Part shown: positions 1-8,600 of the stretch, one piece after another
Layout of the letters: every line of letters begins with the position of its first letter
Numbering within the stretch: position 1 is the stretch's first letter
Source: Pseudomonadota bacterium
Lineage (GTDB): Bacteria > Pseudomonadota > Alphaproteobacteria > Caulobacterales > Caulobacteraceae
Direction of reading: 5' to 3'
Assembly: GCA_023436945.1 (NCBI GenBank)
Contig: JAEZHG010000074.1
Coordinates: 1 to 12,216 of the forward strand
DNA length: 12,216 nucleotides
Made by a program: the position numbers and the translations under genes
The notes under the pieces: generated by a model
Database searches by the model: none
What the model was told of the DNA's origin: nothing
What the model saw: the letters and a program-made list of their open reading frames with translations, nothing else

Positions 1-46
1 TCCGGTTCCGCAAGGAGTGTCGGTTCGAGTCCGACCACCGGCACCA
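1..46 (+). tRNA. tRNA-Leu (3' part; 5' end outside window)
   Basis: The 3' half of a class II tRNA is visible. Positions 1-5 fit the 3' strand of the anticodon stem. Positions 6-17 form a long variable arm (TTCC, loop GCAA, GGAG). The T arm is GTCGG/CCGAC around TTCGAGT (19-35). The acceptor 3' strand is CACCGGC (36-42), followed by discriminator A43 and an encoded CCA (44-46). The long variable arm limits the identity to Leu, Ser (or Tyr); discriminator A and an acceptor pairing with a G1 start favour Leu, since bacterial tRNA-Ser normally carries G73. The anticodon lies outside the window, so the isoacceptor cannot be named. Confidence 0.88.
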
Positions 47-61
47 TCTCCTCCCTGACAA

Positions 62-931
62 TCAGATCGCGTTGAGCGGAAGCTTCAGGAAGCGCTGGCC
101 GTTATCCTCTGCGGGCGGCATGTCGCCTGCGCGGATGTTCACCTGAAGCGAGGGCAGGATCAGGCGTGGCGCGCCAAGCGTCGCATCGCGGGCCTCGCGC
201 ATTTCAACGAACTCGTCCTCGCTGCGACCGGCAATATGGATGTTGCCCGTTTTCTGGGCGGCGACGGTGGTCTCCCATGCAAACTCGGTTCGGCCCTGCG
301 GCAGGTAATCGTGACCGACGAACACGCGCGTATCATCCGGCAGGGACAGGATTTTCTGGATCGAACGGTAAAGCGTGCGCGCATCACCACCGGGGAAGTC
401 ACAGCGGGCCGAGCCATAGTCCGGCATGAACAGCGTATCGCCGACAAACACCGCGTCCCCGATACGGTAGCTGACGCAGGCAGGCGTATGGCCCGGCGTG
501 TGCATCACCTCGACATCCAGTTCACCCAGCTTGAAGCTGTCGCCATCGCCATAGGTTTCGTCGAAGGCGCTTGCGTCAGTCTTGACGTCCGAGGCGGCAA
601 ATAACGGCGCAAACACCTTTTGCACGCGGTCGATACGTGCGCCGATGCCAATTGGAACGCCCGTCCGCACGCGGATCTCATGCGCACCCGTCAGGTGATC
701 CGCATGGGCGTGGGTTTCCAACACATGAACCAACGTCCAGCCGCGCTCGGCTACCATCTCCAGCAGACGATCGACCGAGGCGGTCGAGGTGCGCGCGGCA
801 GCGGCATCATAGTCCAGCACCGGATCGATGATCGCCGCCAGCTTTGTTACGGGGTCGGCGACGATGTAGCTGACAGTGTTGGTCGCCGGATCGAAGACGC
901 CAACCACTTCGGGATGTGGATACGAAGCCAT
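62..931 (-). CDS. blh: Persulfide dioxygenase, Blh/ETHE1-type metallo-beta-lactamase fold
   Basis: The 289-residue protein is a metallo-beta-lactamase fold hydrolase of the persulfide dioxygenase group, which oxidises glutathione persulfide to sulfite and glutathione using mononuclear iron. The motif THAHADH (residues 73-79), H148 in HTPGHTP and D165 in VGDTL match the ETHE1 iron ligands (His, His, Asp); H207 lies in the later VGHDY motif. The segment RCDFPGGDARTLYRSI (177-192) is typical of the persulfide dioxygenase subgroup and argues against glyoxalase II. The start at 931 is supported by an AAGGAG ribosome site at 944-939, 7 nt away. It is divergent from a BigR-type repressor, the arrangement known from Agrobacterium and Xylella, where Blh is under BigR control. 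Symbol assigned by motif and context. An ordinary MBL hydrolase is the alternative but is unlikely here. Confidence 0.9.
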   Translation of the reverse strand: MASYPHPEVVGVFDPATNTVSYIVADPVTKLAAIIDPVLDYDAAAARTSTASVDRLLEMVAERGWTLVHVLETHAHADHLTGAHEIRVRTGVPIGIGARIDRVQKVFAPLFAASDVKTDASAFDETYGDGDSFKLGELDVEVMHTPGHTPACVSYRIGDAVFVGDTLFMPDYGSARCDFPGGDARTLYRSIQKILSLPDDTRVFVGHDYLPQGRTEFAWETTVAAQKTGNIHIAGRSEDEFVEMREARDATLGAPRLILPSLQVNIRAGDMPPAEDNGQRFLKLPLNAI

Positions 932-938
932 GGGGGAA

Positions 939-944
939 CTCCTT
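939..944 (-). promoter_or_regulatory. Ribosome binding site of blh
   Basis: On the minus strand AAGGAG lies 7 nt before the ATG at 931. This supports the chosen start. Confidence 0.75.
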
Positions 945-947
945 TTG

Positions 948-976
948 TTGAGCTCAATATATTAGCTATTGCTAAT
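948..976 (+). promoter_or_regulatory. Candidate promoter of the bigR-rhodanese-TSUP operon
   Basis: A -35 TTGAGC (948-953, 4/6 to consensus) and a -10 GCTAAT (971-976, 4/6) are separated by 17 bp. This would start transcription near 983 and give a leader of about 20 nt before the bigR ATG. An alternative is TTGCTA (969-974) with TATATA (991-996), which would make bigR nearly leaderless. Either way the elements lie within the palindromes. Confidence 0.4.
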
Positions 977-983
977 TTAGCAA
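956..983 (-). promoter_or_regulatory. Candidate promoter of blh
   Basis: On the minus strand TTGCTA (983-978, 4/6) and TATATT (961-956, 5/6) are separated by 16 bp. Transcription would start near 949, giving a short leader that carries the AAGGAG site. The -35 sits inside the 15-bp palindrome 969-983, so a bound repressor would block it. Confidence 0.5.
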
Positions 984-1002
984 GATCGAATATATAGGAG
1001 CC

Positions 1003-1323
1003 ATGTTCGATACCTCCCCCGATATGCTTCACAAGTTCGAGGCCCGTGCCAACGAGGCCTCGGCGATGCTGAAGTGCCTCGCCAACCCGCACCGCCTGCT
1101 TCTTCTGTGCCAGCTCGGTTCAGGGGAAATGCAGGTGGCCGAGTTGCAGCAACACATCGGCCTGTCCCAGTCGGCCCTGTCACAACATCTGGCCCGCCTG
1201 CGTGAAGACGGCCTTGTAACCACCCGCCGTGAAGGCACGGCTGTTTTCTATCGCATCGAAGATCCGGCAGTGCTTCGCATCATTGCGACACTGGCCGACA
1301 TCTACTGCCCTCCCGAGGAGTAA
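1003..1323 (+). CDS. bigR: BigR/SqrR-type ArsR-family sulfide-responsive repressor
   Basis: This 106-residue protein is a winged helix-turn-helix repressor of the ArsR/SmtB family. The helix-turn-helix covers about residues 46-72 (AELQQHIGLSQSALSQHL), followed by the wing RREGTAVFYRI. It has C25, C36 and C102. The C36-C102 spacing of 66 residues equals that of the known redox pair in Xylella BigR (C42/C108) and Rhodobacter SqrR (C41/C107). Metal-binding ArsR motifs such as ELCVCDL are absent, which supports reactive sulfur sensing. An AGGAG sits only 2 nt before the ATG at 1003, an unusually short spacing; M8 (1024) is a possible later start. The gene is divergent from blh and heads an operon with rhodanese and TSUP genes. 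Symbol based on the cysteine pair and context. Confidence 0.88.
   Translation: MFDTSPDMLHKFEARANEASAMLKCLANPHRLLLLCQLGSGEMQVAELQQHIGLSQSALSQHLARLREDGLVTTRREGTAVFYRIEDPAVLRIIATLADIYCPPEE
1315..1320 (+). promoter_or_regulatory. Ribosome binding site of the rhodanese gene, inside bigR
   Basis: GAGGAG ends the bigR coding sequence just before its TAA and lies 9 nt before the next ATG at 1330. The overlap suggests coupled translation. Confidence 0.7.
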
Positions 1324-1329
1324 CCCCGC

Positions 1330-1851
1330 ATGAACACTCTCAAGTCCGTCACCCCCGCCGAACTATCTGACCTGATTGCCAAGGGCGAGGTTGAGCTGGT
1401 CGATATCCGCGAGCCTGACGAATACGCCCGCGAGCGTATCGCCGTGGCCCGCAGCGAGCCGCTGTCCACCCTGCCCGCCGCCCTGCCCCTGAACGGTAAA
1501 ACCATCGTCTTTACCTGCCGCACGGGTAACCGCACCTCGGCAAACGAAGCCAAGCTGGCAGCCTGCGCCTGCGTTCCGGCCATGGTGCTCGAAGGCGGTC
1601 TCGAAGGCTGGAAGAAGGCAGGCTTTGCCACCAGCATCGACACCTCCAAACCCATCCACATGATGCGTCAGGTGCAGATGATCGCAGGCACCTTTATCCT
1701 TCTGGGTGTTGCTCTGGGCACGCTGGTCCATCCGGCATTCTATGGTCTGAGCGCCTTTGTGGGTGCGGGCCTTTTTGTGGCAGGCAGCACCGGCTTCTGC
1801 GGCATGGCCCGTATTCTGGCCTTTGCCCCGTGGAACCGTAAGGCCGCCTGA
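1330..1851 (+). CDS. YgaP-like membrane-anchored rhodanese (rhodanese + DUF2892)
   Basis: The 173-residue protein has two parts. Residues about 5-103 form a single rhodanese domain with active-site loop CRTGNRT; the sulfur-carrying cysteine is C63, the same position as in E. coli YgaP (174 residues). Residues about 108-170 form a DUF2892 segment with two membrane helices (about 117-134 and 136-154) and the typical GFCGMARIL ending. The rhodanese would therefore face the cytoplasm, tethered to the inner membrane. It would accept or hand on sulfane sulfur, between sulfide/persulfide and the dioxygenase. It follows bigR by 6 nt and precedes the TSUP gene by 2 nt, so it is probably co-transcribed and BigR-controlled. 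Extra cysteines C79 and C81 lie in the rhodanese domain; their role is unknown. Confidence 0.9.
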   Translation: MNTLKSVTPAELSDLIAKGEVELVDIREPDEYARERIAVARSEPLSTLPAALPLNGKTIVFTCRTGNRTSANEAKLAACACVPAMVLEGGLEGWKKAGFATSIDTSKPIHMMRQVQMIAGTFILLGVALGTLVHPAFYGLSAFVGAGLFVAGSTGFCGMARILAFAPWNRKAA

Positions 1852-1853
1852 CC

Positions 1854-2642
1854 ATGCCTGACATGACCACCCTGATGCCATGGCTTCTGACCATGGCCAG
1901 CGGTGGTGTGGTCGCCCTTCTGCTGACCGTATTCGGCGGCGGCGGATCAGTGCTGGCCGTGCCGCTGCTACTCTATGTTGTGGGTGTCTCCGACCCGCAT
2001 ATCGCCATCGGAGTGTCGGCGGCCGGTGTCGCCCTCAACGCCCTGACCGCTCTGGCCGGACACGCGAGGGCGGGAAGGGTGAAATGGCCCTGCGCCCTGA
2101 CCTTTGCCGGATTTGGGGCGCTGGGGGCCTGGGTCGGATCATCTCTGGCCAAGACCCTATCGGGCCAAAGCCTGACTCTGGTCTTTGCAGTCGCTATGTT
2201 CGGCGTCGGTCTGGCCATGCTCAAGGGGCGCGCAGACACGGGTGATCCGCAGGTTCGTATAAGTTCCAACTCCGCACCCAGACTGGTCCTTGCCGGATCG
2301 GGCGTAGGTGCCGCCGCTGGCTTCTTTGGCATAGGCGGCGGATTTCTTGTCGTACCGGGTCTGATGACAGCAACGGGCATGACCCTTGCCGCAGCACAGG
2401 CCTCGTCGCTTCTGAGTGTCGCCGCTTTCGGCAGCTCAACGGCGGTCAACTATGCCCTGTCCGGATTGATCTCGTGGCCACTGGTTGCGGCCATGACTGC
2501 GGGCGGCGTGGTCGGCACCCTTGCCGGACTGCCGCTTGCCAAGCGCATGAGCAGCAGAGCCGCTCTCGGTCGCAAGCTTTTTGCGGGTCTGATTGTCCTG
2601 ACTGCGATCTATGTTCTGATCCGCACCCTGTCAGGTCTATAA
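1854..2642 (+). CDS. TauE/SafE (TSUP) family anion exporter, probable sulfite exporter
   Basis: The 262-residue protein is almost wholly hydrophobic with about eight membrane helices. It shows the two-fold internal repeat of the TSUP family: FGGGGSVLAVPLLLY near residues 27-41 and FGIGGGFLVVPGLM near 158-171, each a Gly-rich loop leading into a helix with a conserved Pro. Family members move sulfite, sulfoacetate or related anions across the inner membrane. The neighbouring dioxygenase and rhodanese suggest that it removes sulfite produced by persulfide oxidation; the substrate is inferred from context. It begins 2 nt after the rhodanese stop, suggesting translational coupling, with GTAAGG (1838-1843) as a weak ribosome site. 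M4 (1863) is an alternative start. The stop codon overlaps the A-run of the downstream terminator. Confidence 0.85.
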   Translation: MPDMTTLMPWLLTMASGGVVALLLTVFGGGGSVLAVPLLLYVVGVSDPHIAIGVSAAGVALNALTALAGHARAGRVKWPCALTFAGFGALGAWVGSSLAKTLSGQSLTLVFAVAMFGVGLAMLKGRADTGDPQVRISSNSAPRLVLAGSGVGAAAGFFGIGGGFLVVPGLMTATGMTLAAAQASSLLSVAAFGSSTAVNYALSGLISWPLVAAMTAGGVVGTLAGLPLAKRMSSRAALGRKLFAGLIVLTAIYVLIRTLSGL

Positions 2643-2643
2643 A

Positions 2644-2675
2644 AAAGGCGGCGTGGAGTGATCCACGCCGCCTTT
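2644..2675. terminator. Bidirectional intrinsic terminator between convergent genes
   Basis: A perfect 14-bp stem, AAAGGCGGCGTGGA (2644-2657) with TCCACGCCGCCTTT (2662-2675), encloses the loop GTGA. On the minus strand the stem runs into six T (complement of 2641-2646, three of them within the stem), so it is a good terminator for the giant gene ending at 2695. On the plus strand it has only a short T-run (2673-2675, then TTT after GCC), but it sits directly after the TSUP stop and probably ends that operon too. Confidence 0.9.
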
Positions 2676-2694
2676 GCCTTTGAGGCTATGACGA

Positions 2695-5600
2695 TCAGAT
2701 GCTCATCGGCATCATATCGTCTTCGGGGATTTGCATCGGCATCGACATATAGGCCGGCAGGTTCAGCTGCGGCTCATAGTTCGCCGAGAAGGCGGTGCCC
2801 GAAGCTTGCAGGGCATCCGGCTCGCCCGCGCCATCCCAGTCTGCCAGCTCGACAAGCCAGGTGACGCCGATATCGTCCATCGACACCTGCTCGGCCCATT
2901 CACCAAGGCCGCCCAGCAGCCCACCGAGGTGATCCTGAACGTCGCTGAAGAAGTCATCCAGATCGCTGCCGTCGATGGCCAGACCCAGCTTGCCACGGAT
3001 GTGGTCCGCAAGGTCGGACAGGTTCGAGTTCTCGAAGGCGGTCTCAAGATAGGTCTTCACCTGCGAGGCAAAGTTGGAGGCGAAGGTGAAGCCGCTGTTG
3101 GTTTCCAGATAGGACTGCAGACGGCCCGCAAAGTCGATGATGGCACTGGTGCTCAGATACTGCTGGGCGAAATCGGCCAGCGAACCCAGATGCGAGTCCG
3201 CGAAGCAGTCGGCCAGATAGTCCTGAACCTTGACCACGAAGGCCTGCACATCGCTCGCATCGATACCACCGGCCAGATAGCCCTGAAGATCGGCGGCGAA
3301 GTCAGCTAAGGCACTGCCTTGCAGATACTCATGGATGCGGGCCGAGATCTCGCCAAGGTTGGCGTTTTCGAAGCCAGCTTCCAGATGGGCTTTCACCCGC
3401 GCTGCAAAGTCGGCGATGTGCGAACCACCAAAGCGCAGGCTCAGATAGTTCTGAACATCATTGGCGAACTCGACGATGGCGTCGGCGCTCAGATACTCGC
3501 CCAGTCGGCCCTTGAAGTCGCTCAGGTAAGAGCCATCCAGCTTAGACTCGATGTGGGCGCGGGCGCGGGCCACAAAGTCGGCGATCTCGAAGTGATCGAT
3601 GCCACCGGCGAAGTGGGCGCGAAGGTCATTGGCAAACTCGGCCACGGCCTCGGCATTGAAGTGGCCGCGCAGATGCTCGACCATCTCGCCCAGACGGGTA
3701 CCGGCCAGACCGGCCTCCAGTTGCGCCTTCACATGGTTGGCGAACTGGGCAAGTCGGCTGTTGCCATAGTTGGCGGCCAGATAGGCCTGAACCTCGGCAG
3801 CAAAGTCTGCCACCGCGCTGGCCCGCAGATAGTCACGCAGCTGGACCGAGATGGCACCAAGGGCGGTACCGCTCAGGCTGGCGTCGATATGGGCCTGTGC
3901 GTCGGCGATAAAGGCACGGACGTCATCGGCATCGAAGCCGTCGGCCAGTGCCGCACGCTTGGCCTCGGCAAAGTTCTGTACGGCAGCGGGGCTGAGATGT
4001 TCGCGCAGGTGCACGACCCAGTCACTGAGGTAGGAGCCGTCGAACATGCCCTGCAGGTCAGCCTTCACCAGATTGGCGAACTCGGCAGCCGCAGCCGCCT
4101 TGTCTGCGAAGCGGGCCGTCAGTTCGGCCTGAACGCGGGCGGTAAAGGCCTGAATGGCCTCGGCGCTCAGATATTCGCGGGCATTTTCCAGCCAGTCACC
4201 GAAATAGGTGCCTGACAGCTTGCCCTCGATATGCTGCTGGGCGCGGGCGATGAAGTCGGCGATGTGGCTGCTCTGCCAGCCCGTCTCCAGATAGTTCTGG
4301 AAGCGGTCGGCAAAGTCCTTCACCGCATTGGTGTCAAAGGCATCACGGATACGGTCTGCCATCTCCGACAGGGGCGATGCGTCCAGCGCCTCGTTCCAGA
4401 AGGCACGCACGCGGCCCGAGAAGTCGGCCACTTCGCCCGGCGTGATCACACCGTCTGCGAAATAGCTGCGGATCACATCGCTAAAGTCCGTGACAGCGCC
4501 GTTGCCGACATTGTCGCCCAGCCATTCGATGGCGTTGAAGACGCTGAGCGGGGCAAAGCCGGCCAGACCGCCGCCGATGCTGTTCAGCATGTTCACATCA
4601 AGGAAGCTGCCGATCACCTTGGTGCTGGAGGCACCCCAGATATCTTCAGCGGTCAGGTTGATGGCATTCAGCAGACCGACGCTGAGCAGGGAGCTGGACA
4701 GCAGTCCACCCTGGGCGTCGGTCACGTGGACCGTCTTCAGGAAGGCGTTGATGTCAGCATTGTCCAGCGGCTCGCCCGTTGCCGAGAAGATCTCGATCTT
4801 GGCACGCGGTGCGATCAGGCCCAGTACGCCTTCGCTCTGGGTCACACGCACCTCGTAGCCGAGGGCGGCAGCCAGATTGGCATCATAGCCGAAGGTCAGG
4901 GCGCTGAGATTGGCGACCAGCAGCGGCGCATATTCAACCGTGACCTTGGACAGGTTGTTGTTGGCATCGGCCACCAGCAGGTCCTGACTGCTCAGGTTAT
5001 AGCCCAGCAGGCTTCCTCCGATGACAGCAAGGGTGTTCTCGGCCTCTGCACCGATGGTCGGGGCGGTATTGCCCGCCGAGGTGCCGAGGTTGGAGCCATC
5101 GACAACCACAGAGGTGCTGCCACGGTCGCCGTCACCATCGACCACCGTGCCGCCAATCTGCAGATTGCCATGGCTCGACGGGTCAGCCGAGGTCTTGGCA
5201 TCCACCAGCAGTTTGTTTGCCGCCAGCAAGTCGTTGATGATGGCGATGTCACTGTCAAAGCCGGTGACCAGATCAACGCCCTTCAGCAGGATACGCTGGT
5301 CGGTGGCACCGTTGTTGAAGCCGTTGGCATAGCCACCATTGCTGGAGATGTGGATCAACGTCCCATCTGCTGTCAGTTCGAAGTGCAGGAAGTTGGACAG
5401 GTTGCCCGCGCTCTTGCCGACACGACCCTCGCCCTGAAGCAGATCGGCCAGATCAAGCACGTCGCCTTCCTGGCTGATGGCGGCGTTGTTGAAGTCGAGG
5501 ATGACATCGGTCACCACGCCCGCGGCATTGATCTGGTCGCCACGTTCGAAGCGGAAGATGTCCATACCCGCACCGCCGGTCATGGTGTCGGTGCCGGTGC

Positions 5601-8600
5601 CGCCGATCAGGACATCGCTGCCATCACCGCCGAGCAGGATGTCGTCACCCGAACCCCCGCGCAGGATGTCATTGCCCTTACCGCCTTCCAGACGGTCGTT
5701 GCCGCCATGGCCGTAGATGCGGTTGTTAAGGCCTGCACCCGTCGGACCATCCGAAGCCGTAATCGTATCGCCTGCGTCCGAGCCGTTGATGAACTCAGAT
5801 GGCAGCACCGTACCGATTAGCGGCGCACCGACCGAGGCATCGGCCAGTTTGAAGTCGGTCTTTTCGGCGACATTGCCCTGTGCGTCCGTGGCCTTGATGG
5901 TCAGGGTTGAGATCAGGTCGATCTGGGCCACCGGAGAGATACCGCCGCCCAGCGTCATGGTGCCGAGGAACTCGTTGATCTTCCAGTTATCGAGGGTGCC
6001 ACCGTCGACCGCCTCGATGATGATCTTGTTGTAGCCCGGCAGGACAGCCCAGTAGCCAGCCTGCGTGACCTTGATACCCAGTTCGGCCGCAAGCTTTTCA
6101 TCAAAGATGAAGCGTAGGCCCGACAGGCTGACCGCCGAGAAATAGGTCAGTTCGATGGTCTTCAGGTCGTTGTTGGCATCCGATGCCGTGAAGAACTGCT
6201 TCTCCTCCAGCTTGAAGATGCCGAACACATCGGCATTCACCAGACCCAGCAGACCGCCTGCATCCGACATGCTGGCGAACGGCGAGTCATTGGCCGGAGC
6301 CTGTGCGCCGCGGCCCGTGACATCGACGCTGTAGTCGCCGGTCTTCATGTCGATCTCGACCGTCTCGCCACGGATGGTGGTGACGGTCAGCTTGCCGTTG
6401 GCGAAGCTGTGGGACAGCACGGTCGTCGAAGAGCCCGAGACAGAAACCGACCCGCTGGCCGGGCTATAGGTGAAGGTCAGGCCATCGACCGTGACGCTTT
6501 CCATATAGCCGCCGTCCAGACCCATGTCGGTGACCAGCGTGCCGCTTTCACCGCCCGGTTGGGTCGGGGTGATGGTCAGGGGCGCAGAGACCGTCGGACC
6601 GCCGTCGGTAACGTTCACATTGATGGTGCCATTGGCCACATCGGTGCCGTCACGCACAGTCACGGTGATCGGCACGGTCAGGGTGTTGCTACCGACCGGA
6701 TGGTCGAGACCGCTGCTGATGCGCACCGTGTAGCGGCCATCCGCATCGATGGTGACCGTCACGACCGTGCGGCCACCGGCGGTGCCGACCAGATCGCCAT
6801 TAGGTGCATTCGACCAGGTGATCGGCTCGCCGCGCGAGGTGAAGGTTCCGGTCGGGCCGCTAAGCGAAATGGTCGCGGCGGCGGTAGCATCGTCGATGGT
6901 GATCTGGCCCGAGGCGATAACCGACGGATCGGCCTCGCTGACATTGGCTGTAGAGGTGCCGACATCCAGATCGACTGTATCGATCTCGAAGCTGACCGAG
7001 GCCGAAGGCGTGCGGTTACCTGCCGGATCGCGGATGAAGGCCGTGATCACATAGTTGCCGTCAGTAAACGCACTGCCCAGCGCCAGATTGACCGTACCGG
7101 AGCTGAGGTCCGCTGCGGTAACGGTGTGGTTGATGGTGGTCACCGCACCACCCACGGTGATGTTCAGTACCAGCACATCGCCTGCAGCAACGCCTGTCGG
7201 CAGGCCGACAACGGCATTGAGACCCGCCGTCAGTTCGGCTTCGTCAACGATACCGTCTGCGGCCGCAGGGACGCTGAGCGTCGGGGCATTGTTGGACGGC
7301 GGGACAATATCCACGCCGAAGCTGTTGGTGGCATCAACCGGACGCACAACCCCATCCGGCCCCGTGGCAAAGGCACGAGCGGAGACGCTGCCCGTCACCA
7401 GATCGGAACCGCGCACCGACACCGACCAGGTGCCATCGGCAGCGACGGTGGTGCGATAGGTGGTGCCGCCAGCCGTAATCTCGATCTTGTCGCCAGCCTT
7501 GAAGCTGTCAGTGACGCCGGAAGGATGCTGCAGCGAACCGCTGAGCGTGACCGAGCCTTGGGACTCTTCAAGGTTCAGCACATCGTCAGCCGTAACGTCG
7601 TCGAACAGGATTTGCGGCGTCGCAGGGCTGCCCGCTGCGGGCAGGATTTCGAAGCTGATCGGTGCCGAGCGCGCCGAGGAGACGCCAGCGGCATCCACCA
7701 GCACAGCCGAGACCGAATAGGTACCCAGCGGCAAGTTGCCCGGCAGGGTCACAGTGACCTTGCCCGCAGCAATATCGGCGGCGGTCAGCACGTGCTCGGC
7801 ATTGGCACCGTTGGCGATCTCGACAACGACGCGGTCACCGACGACACGACCTGACGGCAGGGTGACCTCGACCTGAATACCGTCGGCACGTTCTTCCGGC
7901 GTAATGCCATCTGCGGCTTCAGGCACAGCAATGGTTGGGGCGGGAGCGGGCTCTGGCTCGGACAGGTCCGGCGCGAGGGTCGAGGCTGGCGGAGAGTTGT
8001 TGCCCGCATCGTCTTGCAGCACGACCCTGACGGTCTGGCCTTCTATCTGCGGCGGCGACAGGGTCACCGTGAAGGTGCCGTCGGCATTCACCGTGCCGGT
8101 GCCGATGGTCGAGCCATCCGGGCCGGTGACCGTAACCTTGGCTCCGGCCTCGCCCTCACCCGTCAGGATGGTGCCGTCGTCGCTGACGTCGAGATTGGTC
8201 GCAGCAGCGGGAGGGGTGAGGTCAGGCGCGATCGCATTGGCGGGCGGCGAGACATTGTTGGCGGCATCGGTGGCGGTGACCGTCACCGGCTCCTTGTTGA
8301 TCAGGGGCGGATTGAGGGAAACCTCGAAACGACCACTGGCATTGGTGGTGCCCGTGCCGATCACCTGACCGGCAGCATTGCGCACAGTGATGCTCGAGTT
8401 CGGCTCGGCGGAACCGGTCAGCTTGCTGCCGTCAGCGTTGAAGGCCACATCGGTCGGAGCCGCAGGCGGGGTCGTGTCTCCCGGAGGTGCGGGCGGCTCG
8501 GGCGGAAGCTTGGGACCGTCATCGTCACCATTGACCAGCGCATAGAGCGCGGCGGCAAGGCCAACGCCTGCGGCAATCATCGCGCCATTGTTGCCGTTAC

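Larger units (their letters stand above)
948..983. promoter_or_regulatory. Candidate BigR operator: nested palindromes in the divergent control region
   Basis: The 71-bp gap between blh and bigR is AT-rich, unlike its GC-rich flanks. It contains TTGAGCTCAA (948-957, perfect palindrome), ATTAGC-TATT-GCTAAT (961-976) and TTGCTAA-T-TTAGCAA (969-983, 7-bp arms around one base). The last two overlap each other and the candidate promoter elements of both genes. BigR/SqrR-type repressors are known to bind AT-rich palindromes overlapping their own promoter and to release DNA when two cysteines link through persulfide or disulfide. Seen: the palindromes and their position. Inferred: that BigR binds here and shuts down both directions. 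Confidence 0.65.

Noticed and set aside
1..46. tRNA 3' end as an integration site of a genomic island
   Set aside because: No integrase, no second copy of the tRNA 3' end and no mobility gene were seen in the window.
160..900. Several frames opposite or overlapping the dioxygenase gene
   Set aside because: They are shadows of blh, which has complete catalytic motifs, a ribosome site and a sensible start.
62..931. Glyoxalase II or lactamase assignment for the metallo-beta-lactamase protein
   Set aside because: The RCDFPGGDARTLYRSI motif and the BigR/rhodanese context fit persulfide dioxygenase better.
2977..4497. 168-bp repeats as a CRISPR array or satellite DNA
   Set aside because: The repeats are in frame, differ strongly at DNA level and encode a continuous helical protein segment; there is no short identical repeat with unique spacers.
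3319..7854. Long open frames on the plus strand opposite the giant gene (about 3319-4215, 4231-5820, 6409-7854)
   Set aside because: They lie antisense to a well-supported gene with clear RTX, Ig-like and helical domains. Their translations are rich in Arg, Gly and Ala with no recognisable domain, as expected from biased codons and repeats read backwards. No good ribosome sites were seen.
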